Positions 1 through 9,746 of a stretch of 64,000 nucleotides of DNA are shown piece by piece. The notes under the pieces are model-generated. The model ran no database searches, was not told the DNA's origin, and was given only the letters and a program-made list of their open reading frames with translations. This DNA is from a virus: the IMG/VR virus record IMGVR_UViG_3300034200_001536, positions 1-64,000 of that record. One strand, written 5' to 3'. A program made the translations under genes and the position numbers. The stretch's first letter is position 1. Each line of letters starts with the position of its first letter.

Positions 1-112
1 AGAAAGAGATAAGGCTAAAGAGGCGGCTGGGACACGTGTAAAAGAGGCAATAGAAGATAATAGAAAGCTATTATTAGATAGCAAACAGGAATTATTAAAC
101 AGAAAGCTATAA
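1..112 (+). CDS. C-terminal end of an unknown gene (cut by window edge)
   Basis: An open frame runs from the left edge (codons in phase with base 2) to a TAA at 110-112, one base before the next ATG. The visible 36 residues are rich in Lys, Glu, Arg and Leu and look like the end of a charged helix or coiled coil (for example RKLLLDSKQELLNRKL). The rest lies outside the window, so no function can be given. Its end-to-start packing with the next gene suggests one operon. Confidence 0.6.
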   Translation, partial: ERDKAKEAAGTRVKEAIEDNRKLLLDSKQELLNRKL

Positions 113-113
113 A

Positions 114-482
114 ATGACTTTATTATTAAGTTTTTTGCTATTGGTATCTTTAATTGTTAACGGCGTGTTACTGTGGTATGTTAGAAAATTAATAGAGAAT
201 CTTAATTATGGCATTAAAAATGTTGATGAATTACAAAAGTTTCTCGATGAATATGTGTCTTTATTAGAACCACTAGCACAATTAGAAAATTATTATGGCG
301 AACCTGCTATTGATTCTGCTATTGCCAATACAAAACTAGCCATACAGGCTTGCAAGGGCTATAAAAATTCAATTATAGAAAGTCAAGATGAAGAAAACAA
401 AGAAAACGAAACTTCCGAAGAAGCTAAAAAGCAAGAAGTTGCCCCACAAAGAACAGCAACCATTGGCCCAATTAGCTCATAA
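114..482 (+). CDS. Small membrane-anchored phage protein, function unknown
   Basis: The 122-residue product begins with a hydrophobic stretch (about residues 2-24, ending LWYVRK) that would make one N-terminal membrane segment with the rest cytoplasmic. The middle (VDELQKFLDEY ... LAQLENYYGEPAIDSAIANTK) resembles a small protein that I recall as common in T4-type marine phages, with a helical pair around an L-E-x-Y-Y-G core. The tail (about residues 88-122) is Glu/Lys-rich and probably disordered. It starts one base after the preceding stop, and its last 95 bases overlap the start of the gp55 gene in another frame. Function is unknown. Confidence 0.7.
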   Translation: MTLLLSFLLLVSLIVNGVLLWYVRKLIENLNYGIKNVDELQKFLDEYVSLLEPLAQLENYYGEPAIDSAIANTKLAIQACKGYKNSIIESQDEENKENETSEEAKKQEVAPQRTATIGPISS

Positions 483-1278
483 GCGTCCTAAAAGGTCATA
501 TAAAAAGCTTTTACAGCCCGTAAAGCCACAAGCTGCTGTTTTTAATTCTGCGCCTGTAATGGCTTTAAAAGCCCCTGAAACAAAGAATCAGTATTTTACC
601 AAGATTCACGAAGAAGCTATTTTAGAATACGCTTCTATATTAGACAATAATCGTAAAACTCATCTTTATATTAATCTTATTCAACCTGCTTTTAATGAGA
701 TGGTTGAAAAGATAGTTTATACCTATAAATTCAATAACTTACCTAATATTGATGATTTAAAAAATGAATGCAAGATATTTTTAACTACTATATTAGATAA
801 ATATGATACTTCACGTGGTTCCAAAGCTTTTTCTTATTTCTCAGTTATAACAAAGAATTGGTTTATACACAAAGTTAAAAAAAATAACAATAAAAAAGAA
901 GTATATATAGAAGATATTAAGGATACCGCTCAAGAAGAAGAATTGGTATATGAAGATTCTTATCTACATAGTCGTGAAAAAGAAGAGTTTTGGACTAGTT
1001 TAGAAAGTGAAATGCACGGCTGGTTTGATAAACGGCTTAAAGAAAATGAAGTAAAAGTCTATAAAGCTATTATTATGCTGTTTAAAGAAAGTGAAAGTAT
1101 AGAAATTTTTAATAAAAAGGCTATTTATCTGTATATGAGGGAAATTACAGGATTAAATACAAAGCAGGTAGTAAATAATCTAAAAAAATTCCGTCATAAA
1201 TATGAAGATTTTCGTCACAGATGGTTAAACGGAGAAATATCTCATATAAAACCGAGGGTTTACAGAGATGAGTACTAA
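388..1278 (+). CDS. gp55: Late-transcription sigma factor, gp55-like
   Basis: This 296-residue protein resembles T4 gp55, the small sigma factor that redirects host RNA polymerase to phage late promoters. About residues 70-170 hold a region-2-like helical core (LINLIQPAFNEMVEKIVYTY, then DDLKNECKIFLTTILDKYDTSRGSKAFSYFSVITKNWFIHKVKK), the typical layout for -10 recognition and core binding. The C-terminal half has the helices expected for the end of this short family. The first 57 residues are strongly basic and overlap the upstream gene by 95 bases. An ATG at 559 would give a normal-length gp55 but has no Shine-Dalgarno, whereas 388 is preceded by a weak AGAAAG, so the true start is uncertain. 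It is followed directly by a possible gp33-like gene. Confidence 0.8.
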   Translation: MKKTKKTKLPKKLKSKKLPHKEQQPLAQLAHKRPKRSYKKLLQPVKPQAAVFNSAPVMALKAPETKNQYFTKIHEEAILEYASILDNNRKTHLYINLIQPAFNEMVEKIVYTYKFNNLPNIDDLKNECKIFLTTILDKYDTSRGSKAFSYFSVITKNWFIHKVKKNNNKKEVYIEDIKDTAQEEELVYEDSYLHSREKEEFWTSLESEMHGWFDKRLKENEVKVYKAIIMLFKESESIEIFNKKAIYLYMREITGLNTKQVVNNLKKFRHKYEDFRHRWLNGEISHIKPRVYRDEY

Positions 1279-1567
1279 AAAAAGCCTAGAAGAATATATT
1301 GCAGAAGCGACTCATAATATACAAAACGACAGAGCAGTAACAAGCAAGCTTTTATTAGATTTAGTAGACCACATGAATAAGCATGCCGAGGATAAATATA
1401 CTCATAAAAACTTTGGCGAAATAGCTGCGATGTATTTAGAAACTTTACAGCGCTCAAATGAACAATTAGTAAAAGTTGCTGCAATCGTTCAACGCCAAGA
1501 GGGCGATAAAGAAGGCATGTCTAAGAAAGAGAAGGATGCCATATTTGATTTAATTCGTGAGGCCTAA
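1268..1567 (+). CDS. Small helical protein, possible gp33-like late co-activator
   Basis: The 99-residue product starts inside the last codons of gp55 (11-base overlap), so the two are translationally coupled. It is all-helical (EEYIAEATHNIQNDRAVTSK, then NFGEIAAMYLETLQRSNEQL) and ends in KDAIFDLIREA. That hydrophobic C-terminal patch recalls the short sliding-clamp-binding tails of T4 late transcription proteins. I recall similar small proteins beside gp55 in T4-type marine phages annotated as gp33, but cannot verify this here. Position supports a role with the late sigma factor; otherwise it is a conserved protein of unknown function. Confidence 0.55.
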   Translation: MSTKKSLEEYIAEATHNIQNDRAVTSKLLLDLVDHMNKHAEDKYTHKNFGEIAAMYLETLQRSNEQLVKVAAIVQRQEGDKEGMSKKEKDAIFDLIREA

Positions 1568-1570
1568 AAT

Positions 1571-2740
1571 TTGAGTGACGATTATCAAAAAATTAGTGAC
1601 ATACCAGTTATTGACACTAGCACCCAAGACAAAATTGGTCCCACACTAGATTCTCAACATACAAGTCTTGATAACGTATTAAGTTTATTAATTAAAGACA
1701 AATATACAAGAGATACGTTTAAAGGCATTTCTGGTTTTCAAGGTGTGATTTTAAGAGTAATAACAGAACCAAGACTTTTTGAATATAGCCCTAGAACAGA
1801 AATATTAAATCCTAATGGTTCTAGTCAAACAACGACTAAATATAAAGTATGGGTTTTAGGACCACTATATTCTATATTTCTTCAGCCGGAAACGTTTGAT
1901 GAAACTCCAGAAGATAAACTATTAATTGATGCATTGCCAGATTTTTCTATTAGTAAAAACATAGATGCTAATTTATCAGTCGGTGAAATAGTGTGGGTTT
2001 CTTTTAGTAATACAAGCAATTTTAAAGACCCAATTATACAATATTCTTTTTTTTCAACTTTAAAAAATACTGCTTCTTCTACTGGAAATAATGGTGGAAC
2101 AGCAATTTCTGTTACAAAACCAAGTACGGTTTTTTCTAATCAAAATGGTGCAAAACAAATAAGTCTAGATAAGATACCAGATACAGTCACCGAAGAAGAA
2201 GGATATGAAAGAGGAAAAAAAATAGACGAAAAAATTAAATTAAAACAAATCTATTCCTATTCTAGTAATGAGCGCATGCGCTCTGATGCGGCAGAAAGTT
2301 TTAATAAAATGGCTAAAGACGCAGCTGACAACGGAATTAAAATTATAGCTACAAGTGGATTTAGAAGTAATCAAACGCAAATAGGACTTTATAATGCGAG
2401 ATATTTTATTAAATATCCCTATGACTCAAAAGACCCCAGCAAAAAACCCCCTAGTAATTCGTTCATAAACGGTTATTCAGCAGCGGCTGCGTATCCCGGC
2501 TATAGTAATCATCAAAATGGCACCGCAGTTGATATAGATGTTGGCGTGCCTACAAGTACACCGCCTTCACAAAGATATATTAAAGCCGATACTAATAAGT
2601 CTTATTTATGGTTAAAAGAAAATGCCTCTAAGTATAGTTTTAATAACATAGAAGGAAAAAGTGTTACAGAGCCATGGCATTGGGTATATAAAGCTGTTTC
2701 TTTAAATGAACAAAATGCCAAAGACAATCCGGACGAATAA
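1571..2740 (+). CDS. gp5: Baseplate central spike/hub protein with M15 (VanY-type) peptidase domain
   Basis: The start is TTG, with GAGG about nine bases upstream; no in-frame ATG lies nearby. Residues about 45-170 resemble the OB-like N-terminal domain of gp5-type spike proteins (GVILRVITEPRLFEYSPRT). Residues about 232-380 form a D-Ala-D-Ala carboxypeptidase/endopeptidase domain of family M15: the SNHQNGTAVD motif gives H314 and D321, and EPWHW gives H370, the three expected zinc ligands. In T4 the equivalent gp5 carries a lysozyme; here a peptide-cutting domain would open peptidoglycan during injection. It is the first gene of the baseplate block. The spike assignment rests on the OB-like start and the neighbours, and is less certain than the peptidase call. 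Confidence 0.75.
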   Translation: MSDDYQKISDIPVIDTSTQDKIGPTLDSQHTSLDNVLSLLIKDKYTRDTFKGISGFQGVILRVITEPRLFEYSPRTEILNPNGSSQTTTKYKVWVLGPLYSIFLQPETFDETPEDKLLIDALPDFSISKNIDANLSVGEIVWVSFSNTSNFKDPIIQYSFFSTLKNTASSTGNNGGTAISVTKPSTVFSNQNGAKQISLDKIPDTVTEEEGYERGKKIDEKIKLKQIYSYSSNERMRSDAAESFNKMAKDAADNGIKIIATSGFRSNQTQIGLYNARYFIKYPYDSKDPSKKPPSNSFINGYSAAAAYPGYSNHQNGTAVDIDVGVPTSTPPSQRYIKADTNKSYLWLKENASKYSFNNIEGKSVTEPWHWVYKAVSLNEQNAKDNPDE

Positions 2741-2746
2741 ACGCTT

Positions 2747-3631
2747 ATGAATGAAATAACTAATAAAAAATATGTAAATACTGGAAGCCTTAATGCTGAA
2801 ATCGGTATTAAAAGCTCTCCTCTTTATGAACCATCAAATGACCCTGTTTTTAATCAAACTAGTGCTGAAAAGGTTATACAAGGTAAAAACAATACTTTTA
2901 TAGTTTTGGGAAGAGATAGACCCGGTGGTATGGAAAGTGGTTATGGCGGTCTAGGACATGTAAAAGCAGGGGCTATTGATATAGTAGTTGGTAGAGTGTC
3001 TAATATAGATACTACAACTTTAGCTGGGCCAGTTAATTCTAACACTGGTGCAGACGCTGCAAGAGTATACTTAAGTCAAAAAGCAGATATAGATAAGTAT
3101 TATAATTTAGTTGATGGGAAAACCGGTCAATCAGAAGCGCTATCCGCTGTTGCTATTAAGGCCGATGCTGTTAGAATTATCGCTAGAGATTCTTTAAAGT
3201 TAGTAACAAATACAGATGCAAAATTATCTAACGGTGAAGATAGTTATTCTGGTACCGGCGTACAATTAATAGCTAATAACGACGATAGCGATATGCAGCC
3301 CATTCCAAAGGGTGAAAATCTAGTAGATGCTCTAGATGGTCTTATAGAAAGTATTGAACAATTAAATGGTCTTGTATTTGGATTTATGGAAATACAAAAA
3401 AAATACAATGACGCCATATCAGAACATACCCATTATTCTCCTTTTTATGGTCTAGAAGATTCACCAAGCCCCGCAACTTTAATTTCTGGTAAAGAAACTG
3501 CTCTACAAACGTTTTTAAAAGTTGAACAAGGATTAAAATCGCACATTAATAACTTAAAAAGTTGGAAAACGAGATATATATATAGTACTGGTACAAAATA
3601 CATTAACAGCTCTTATCATTTCTTAAATTAA
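2747..3631 (+). CDS. Spike-associated virion structural protein
   Basis: The 294-residue product has a Gly-rich N-terminal half with beta-strand spacing (GGLGHVKAGAIDIVVGRVSN), a central stretch of repeated short strands (AVAIKADAVRIIARDSLKLV) typical of beta-helix or spike shafts, and then a helical linker. A His-x-His motif (EHTHYSPF, about residues 226-229) recalls the metal-binding tips of P2 gpV-type spikes, although it is followed here by about 65 residues rather than lying at the very end. The gene lies six bases after the M15 spike gene and four bases before a giant baseplate gene. A role as spike or spike-tip partner is inferred from context. Confidence 0.55.
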   Translation: MNEITNKKYVNTGSLNAEIGIKSSPLYEPSNDPVFNQTSAEKVIQGKNNTFIVLGRDRPGGMESGYGGLGHVKAGAIDIVVGRVSNIDTTTLAGPVNSNTGADAARVYLSQKADIDKYYNLVDGKTGQSEALSAVAIKADAVRIIARDSLKLVTNTDAKLSNGEDSYSGTGVQLIANNDDSDMQPIPKGENLVDALDGLIESIEQLNGLVFGFMEIQKKYNDAISEHTHYSPFYGLEDSPSPATLISGKETALQTFLKVEQGLKSHINNLKSWKTRYIYSTGTKYINSSYHFLN

Positions 3632-3634
3632 CAC

Positions 3635-6600
3635 ATGTTTAATCCCGATTCATTAAAAATACCGGCTACTCCTAATTTTCCTACCCATAAGGCAAAAGAT
3701 AAAATCTTTTTTCTTATGACTGAAGATAGAATGCCGCCAAAAAAATCTTTTTCTTTTTCTAAAAGAACTCCAACAATTCAAGCTGATACGGAATTAATTG
3801 TCTTAGAACATGGTATTGGCGATGACGCAAAGTGGGCTAAAATAAAATATAATGATAATAAAATAGGTTATGTTTTTATTAGCGGAATTGAACCATTAGA
3901 AAAAACAAAGCCGTTTTTTCCACTAAATACTCAACCAGAAAATCAACCTAATCCCTCTGCAAAAGAAATTGATTGGACTACTCAACAACCAATGACCGTT
4001 TATGAAGATGAAAAAAACGGTGCTTATGTGGTACATTATGAATTAGTTGACGTTACAGGCTATAAAGATGATACCGAATTGCTTGGGTATATGTATCAAG
4101 CGAGAACAGAAGGTACAAAATTAATATTAGAGCATTATGGAAAGAGCGCGGATTATTCAATTCTTAATAATTTATTAGATAAATATTATTCTTTTTCTAG
4201 TGCTGAAGAATATACAATAAATCTAAGGCCTTGTTCTTCCTTAAGAGTATTAGTGGCAATACCAAAAAGATATTTAAATGCTAATTCGCCAGATTTAGTT
4301 TCTAATTCTCAACAATCACAGCCAGAGCCAAGTAGTGTAAAGGGGCCAGAAAAATTACCAGAAGATTCTTATTTTACTAGAACTTTTAAAGATTATGCAG
4401 AATATGAAGACTATTTTAATAAATTAATTGAAATATTAAATCATTATGATATTACGATGAAAACCAGATTATGGTCTATCGAACCAGACACCGTATCTGT
4501 TAATTTGAGCGATGAAGCAAATAAGATAAAAATGCTTCACGATTCAATAAATGAATTGATAAAGAAAAATTATCCACAAAACATAATAGAAGATAGGCCA
4601 GATATTTTTAGTAAACCAAGAGAAAGATGGCAGTATTCTCTTGATTTAGTTATAGATAAGAAAAACATTAGTTTAGCAACCATAAAATATTATAATCAAA
4701 ACATAAGATTAAATTTAACAAATGGTATAACTAATTTTCTAAATTCAGAAGAAGTTAAAAACAAAACTTCTATAAATTATCTTATCACTTTTGATTCTAA
4801 AACTGACTCTAGAGATGCCCTAAAAGAAGCATTAAAAAATGCTGCCACAGCAGCACAGGCAGGAGTAATTGCAGGCGCAACCGGTGTTGCTACTACCGCT
4901 TTAGCTGGTTTTGGAATTGGTTTATTAGGCGGAAATCCAGAGGAAGAAATAAAGAAGTTTTTAATTTCTAAACATTATCCTTTTATAACTAATATAAGCC
5001 CGCAACCAGTAGATTTATACAATTGTACCGTTGATACACTTACAAGAATAAAAGATTTAGCTTCTGTTAAGGTACCAAACGAAATTAAAAAATATGAACT
5101 ATTAAACAAAAAGTACGAAGCTGCACAAAAGAAAAAAGAAGCAGATTTATTTATTCGTTCTTTAACTGACTTAACTCAAGTTAAAGATAAAAATTTCCGT
5201 ATTTTATTTGGAATCGATAAACCAAAAGGTGATGCAAAACAGCAATTAAATGCTTATATAGCCGTAGCAAAATCTTTAGATTGGGCAAGATTTATAGGGC
5301 TTGCAACACAATGTCTATCTAAATCATTACCACCAGAAATTATAGCTGAACTTCTAAAAAAATATCAAGAAGCAAGAAAATATTTAGAACAAATGTTTTT
5401 AGCTACTGTCTGTAATCCGTATCTGAAAAATGGGTTAAAAATAATTAACGGCTTTGAATTACCTACTTTGCCAACGTATAATCCTAATCAATCCTTAGCA
5501 GACGAAATTGAGAGAGCAGTAATAAAACTACTTAACGATTTAATAGCAGAGGGAATTAAGAAAGCCTTAGAAGCAGCATCAAAGGCGTGCTTAAATGACC
5601 CAACTGCCAATTTTAATAATAATTTACCTTTTACTAACCCAATTGACCAAGCAGCTAATATAAATGACCCTGCTTTAAATGATTTATTGGATGACTTTTA
5701 TGGAAGTTTAAAGAATGGCACTGGCCCATTGAGTGAAACGGATAAGAATGCTGCTAAAGAAAAATTAAATAGTCTTATTGCTGATATAACTTCTTGCTTA
5801 ACGCTAGCAGAAATTTGCAAATTATATAAGGGCGAAAGTTTAAATGATGAAGTTTATCAAATTATTATCTCTTTAGTAAAAAGAAAGTATGGCTCTCCAT
5901 TCACTGAAAAATTTAATAATAGAGAATATATTAATTATTTCTTTAGAACCCTAGGAAGTAGATTAGACTTATCGGTATGCCCTGATGTAATCGCTGGTGA
6001 AGGACCAATTGGAACTGCTAATATTCTTTGTGACGATGGACGAGTACAAAATTTAAGAAAAGATATACTTTCCAATAAAGGTTTGTCTCCAGAGATGATA
6101 GACTCCTTATTAGAGGACATTAGGAAAAAAGAAACAAAAAATCTTGAAGATGTATTGAAAATTTTGAATTCTGACAATCCTTTTGATTTTTCTTCTGCTC
6201 CCGATTTAGGCTGTAAGGTATTTCCCAACGGCGAAACAATTGGACCTTCAGCAGACAGCTTTAACCAGATGCTAAACACTATGTTTGGTAGTGTATATAA
6301 TACGTTTGATAGAGAGGCAGAAGAATGGTATAAAACAACTTATTCTATTAAAAATGGCTCAAAACCAAACTTTTTAGAATTTGTTAACGGCGAGATAAGG
6401 CCAAAAGAAAATATTATTATCCCATCAGAACAAGGGGATGCCGTTAGGGCAAATTCTGGAAAAGACACACCAGAAAAACAAGAAGAAAATTCAAATAAAT
6501 CAACTGGCGCTGGTTCTGATGAAGTAAAGTTACCTTCTTATATGTTTAAAGATGCTTTGAGCGTAAGAAGAGAGGCGGTACTTAATTATTTAGTAATCGA

Positions 6601-9600
6601 TAATAGTAAATATTTAAGATACTATCAAACATTAGATGGCAACAAACAGCAAAAATTAGATATTGATGTTATTCAAGATAATCTAAGGGATGAAATACAA
6701 AAGGGTGAAGCGTTATTATCTACTTTCGTACACCAGTTTTTAAATGTACTAAATAGTAAATTAGGTGTCGAACGAATATCAGCTTTAGCAAATGTTGCTG
6801 ATAATACTTTTATAAATAATATTAATTCTATTATTTCTGTCTTAAGAGCGTTTGATATCTATGCTAGAAGTAACATAGCTGATTCACAAGACACCACTCT
6901 AAGATTAAATAATCTATACAAACAGCTGAATTTAGGAAGTGCTCAAGAAGCAAATGCTCTTTTTGCCGCAGAAGAGGGAGCGGCCGTATATTTAAGCGTT
7001 TGCGCACAAATAGAGGCCAATAGACAAAAATTAGAAGAAGTTATACCACTAACAACAAATATTAATTCAGCAGATAGCGCTTATTTATCTTCTAATATTG
7101 CACTTTATAATAATTTTAACGATTTATTAGAAGCCACCTTAACACAATATAGAACTGTACAAAGATACTATAAAACAGTTTTAAAGTCCAAAGTAGCATA
7201 TCCAGATTTTAGCTTGGAATATTTAACTGCATTACAAAAAATTAATTTAAGAAATGGTTTGCAAATACCGACCTATTATAGTGGCTCACTGTACGATTTA
7301 CAACAAATAAATATTACAAAAAATAGCAAAAATTATATTAAAATTACACAAGCAAATCAAGTAGATACAGATATTGTAAATTATATTACTAATAGTATTT
7401 CTTCTGGTGGTTTAGGTATTAATGATTTAGAAAACAAAACTAAAGAAGATATATTTAACTCTTTTATAGCTAAATCAATTGCAAATTACGGCTTATCAAA
7501 TCCTAATTCTGGCATATTTTTAAGTATTGACACTCCCTACGAACAATTTAAGTTTTTAAATGAAAAAATATTTGATAATTTTAAACAAAGAATTAATAGA
7601 AAAGAAAATAAATTTCTATATCTTAAAGATTCTAACGGTATAATTTCTTCTGCCATAGCAGAATCTGGCAGCGGTCAACCGTTTACTCAATATTTAAAAC
7701 TAGTTGTTAAACAAACTCCACAACAAAAAGCATGTGGTATTCGACCACATTATCTAGATATCGATTCTATTAAAAAAGATATTTCTGACGAAAAGGCAAA
7801 AAATGTTTGTGTAGAAAAAATAATAGACGAAAAAATTAAAAATAACGAACCCGTTAATTCTAGAGAAATAGAAAATATGCAAACAACAGGCACGCAAAAG
7901 ACTATGCTTGCTGGCGCCTATAGATTAACGCTACGTACGTTCTTACATGATATTATTTTAAGGTCTATTGGCATTTTTGGAAATTATGACCCGCAATCTC
8001 TAAGAGATGAACCAGCATTTATACAATTTATGACTGACATTGTTGAATCAGAAATGCGCGGGATGGATAACATATTTTTTAATATGATGACTAGTTTCTT
8101 ATTACAAAAATATAAAGAGGAAAATCCAGATGAAGAAATTTTAAATGAAACATTAAAGAAAAGACAATTGTTATTTAGCTTAGTAAAAACAGAATTATCA
8201 GATTATGTTTTACCAAAATTAGCAAAACGCATTGATGTTGATACAAATATTTCTTTAGCTATCAATACGCCGCCAGATAATCCAATTAAATTAATTAATG
8301 TTCATGAAGACGCTTTTAATTTAGGTATTTTAACTGTAAAAAATAAAGCAATATATATAAAAATTAAAATTAAAGTATTAAATAACAACAGCACTAATTT
8401 TAATGTCTTAACAAATCAAAATTCTATTGAAATAGAGCAAAAGATATATGAGAATTTAAATGCTAGTAATGATACTGCTGTTAAATTAGAATTTATAAGT
8501 AAGATAGAATATGATTTCTTATTTAAATATATTTTTCCTCTAACACAAGTTTTAAATTATTTCTTTATTCTTAATTGCCTATCAACTACCACTAGACGAC
8601 AAATAGTACAAGCTTTTAAAGATACAAAAAAAGATATTATTCTTACTACTAAATTGATTCAAACCAATGGCCAGCGAATTATACCAGACCCTAATAATGC
8701 TCAAGCTGTAGGAGATTTTAATATAGCGGAAATAATGGCTAAATTTGTTATTAAAGCACTCATTAAGACACCTATTTCAATTATTAAAGGTATGGCAGAA
8801 GGTTCAGAGCCAAATATCGCCTTAATATCTACTGCTTATAAAGCAGCTAAGGTTTTTAAGCCCGATTTAACTTCGTTTATGATACCAGCCGCCTCTATAC
8901 CACTTGGCACTATCCCAACTCCAATTACTTGCCCGTTGCCATATATTAATCCAATATTGGCTGCTACATATTTTGGAACATTGGCGTGGTACGATGATGG
9001 TTTCCCAGATGGCAGTAAAAATATTCTTGATGCTTTAGATAATTTAGAAAAAAATATTGGTAAAGAAGAAATTGTATGTAATTCGGATACAAGAAATGAG
9101 GATATATATTATTTATCTAACGGACAGGCCATAGGAGTTGGAAACTATAATCTTCAAGCAAATCAAATATTTACAAATATATATGGTGAAACAACGCCAG
9201 AACAAGCAGTAGAACAAATTAAACAAGGGTTGATTGAAAATGTAATCATTACTATATTTAATGAATTAAAAGAACAATATTCTTTAGATGAACAAACAAT
9301 AAAATCTGTTGTTAGGAAACAGGTTAATAATTTTAATATTACAACAACATTAGACAAAAATTATAACAAAGCAAAAGATGAGGCAAAGAAAGAATTACAA
9401 GCTATTTTAGATTCTAGAACACCATTACTAACTAAACTAAATGCTAGTTTAGACTTTGTTACTGGCTTTACAACTGAAGATGAAAATCAAGCTAGTATAA
9501 AGGGCGGCGTTTACTTAGATGCTTGGATATTTGTTAAAAAACCAACAACATATTTAGCATTTGAACAGATAGTTAAAGAAGAATACGATAAGTTTATTAA

Positions 9601-9742
9601 TGAAAAAATTACTGCTTCAGGAGCTACTGTTAATTCAATAACGTTACCAATACTATACGCCACTGAAGCCTCAAAAGAAGGACAAACAATTAAAGATTGG
9701 TTAAGAACTCAATTAGTAGGAATTAAGTTTTACGGAGAATAA
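3635..9742 (+). CDS. Giant baseplate-region structural protein (2035 aa) with N-terminal SH3-like domain
   Basis: Residues about 22-86 look like a bacterial SH3 fold (tandem strands ending AKWAKIKYNDNKIGYVFISG), suggesting binding to cell-wall peptide or a virion partner. Residues about 403-433 are an Ala/Gly-rich hydrophobic stretch (GVIAGATGVATTALAGFGIG) that could span or perturb a membrane. Most of the rest is helical with long charged segments, plus a second apolar Pro-rich region near the C-terminal third (PLGTIPTPITCPLPYINPIL). No enzymatic motif was recognised. It lies between the spike genes and gp25, so it is most likely a hub or wedge component, or possibly an ejected protein. No clear Shine-Dalgarno precedes the ATG. 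Confidence 0.65.
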   Translation: MFNPDSLKIPATPNFPTHKAKDKIFFLMTEDRMPPKKSFSFSKRTPTIQADTELIVLEHGIGDDAKWAKIKYNDNKIGYVFISGIEPLEKTKPFFPLNTQPENQPNPSAKEIDWTTQQPMTVYEDEKNGAYVVHYELVDVTGYKDDTELLGYMYQARTEGTKLILEHYGKSADYSILNNLLDKYYSFSSAEEYTINLRPCSSLRVLVAIPKRYLNANSPDLVSNSQQSQPEPSSVKGPEKLPEDSYFTRTFKDYAEYEDYFNKLIEILNHYDITMKTRLWSIEPDTVSVNLSDEANKIKMLHDSINELIKKNYPQNIIEDRPDIFSKPRERWQYSLDLVIDKKNISLATIKYYNQNIRLNLTNGITNFLNSEEVKNKTSINYLITFDSKTDSRDALKEALKNAATAAQAGVIAGATGVATTALAGFGIGLLGGNPEEEIKKFLISKHYPFITNISPQPVDLYNCTVDTLTRIKDLASVKVPNEIKKYELLNKKYEAAQKKKEADLFIRSLTDLTQVKDKNFRILFGIDKPKGDAKQQLNAYIAVAKSLDWARFIGLATQCLSKSLPPEIIAELLKKYQEARKYLEQMFLATVCNPYLKNGLKIINGFELPTLPTYNPNQSLADEIERAVIKLLNDLIAEGIKKALEAASKACLNDPTANFNNNLPFTNPIDQAANINDPALNDLLDDFYGSLKNGTGPLSETDKNAAKEKLNSLIADITSCLTLAEICKLYKGESLNDEVYQIIISLVKRKYGSPFTEKFNNREYINYFFRTLGSRLDLSVCPDVIAGEGPIGTANILCDDGRVQNLRKDILSNKGLSPEMIDSLLEDIRKKETKNLEDVLKILNSDNPFDFSSAPDLGCKVFPNGETIGPSADSFNQMLNTMFGSVYNTFDREAEEWYKTTYSIKNGSKPNFLEFVNGEIRPKENIIIPSEQGDAVRANSGKDTPEKQEENSNKSTGAGSDEVKLPSYMFKDALSVRREAVLNYLVIDNSKYLRYYQTLDGNKQQKLDIDVIQDNLRDEIQKGEALLSTFVHQFLNVLNSKLGVERISALANVADNTFINNINSIISVLRAFDIYARSNIADSQDTTLRLNNLYKQLNLGSAQEANALFAAEEGAAVYLSVCAQIEANRQKLEEVIPLTTNINSADSAYLSSNIALYNNFNDLLEATLTQYRTVQRYYKTVLKSKVAYPDFSLEYLTALQKINLRNGLQIPTYYSGSLYDLQQINITKNSKNYIKITQANQVDTDIVNYITNSISSGGLGINDLENKTKEDIFNSFIAKSIANYGLSNPNSGIFLSIDTPYEQFKFLNEKIFDNFKQRINRKENKFLYLKDSNGIISSAIAESGSGQPFTQYLKLVVKQTPQQKACGIRPHYLDIDSIKKDISDEKAKNVCVEKIIDEKIKNNEPVNSREIENMQTTGTQKTMLAGAYRLTLRTFLHDIILRSIGIFGNYDPQSLRDEPAFIQFMTDIVESEMRGMDNIFFNMMTSFLLQKYKEENPDEEILNETLKKRQLLFSLVKTELSDYVLPKLAKRIDVDTNISLAINTPPDNPIKLINVHEDAFNLGILTVKNKAIYIKIKIKVLNNNSTNFNVLTNQNSIEIEQKIYENLNASNDTAVKLEFISKIEYDFLFKYIFPLTQVLNYFFILNCLSTTTRRQIVQAFKDTKKDIILTTKLIQTNGQRIIPDPNNAQAVGDFNIAEIMAKFVIKALIKTPISIIKGMAEGSEPNIALISTAYKAAKVFKPDLTSFMIPAASIPLGTIPTPITCPLPYINPILAATYFGTLAWYDDGFPDGSKNILDALDNLEKNIGKEEIVCNSDTRNEDIYYLSNGQAIGVGNYNLQANQIFTNIYGETTPEQAVEQIKQGLIENVIITIFNELKEQYSLDEQTIKSVVRKQVNNFNITTTLDKNYNKAKDEAKKELQAILDSRTPLLTKLNASLDFVTGFTTEDENQASIKGGVYLDAWIFVKKPTTYLAFEQIVKEEYDKFINEKITASGATVNSITLPILYATEASKEGQTIKDWLRTQLVGIKFYGE

Positions 9743-9746
9743 TTAA

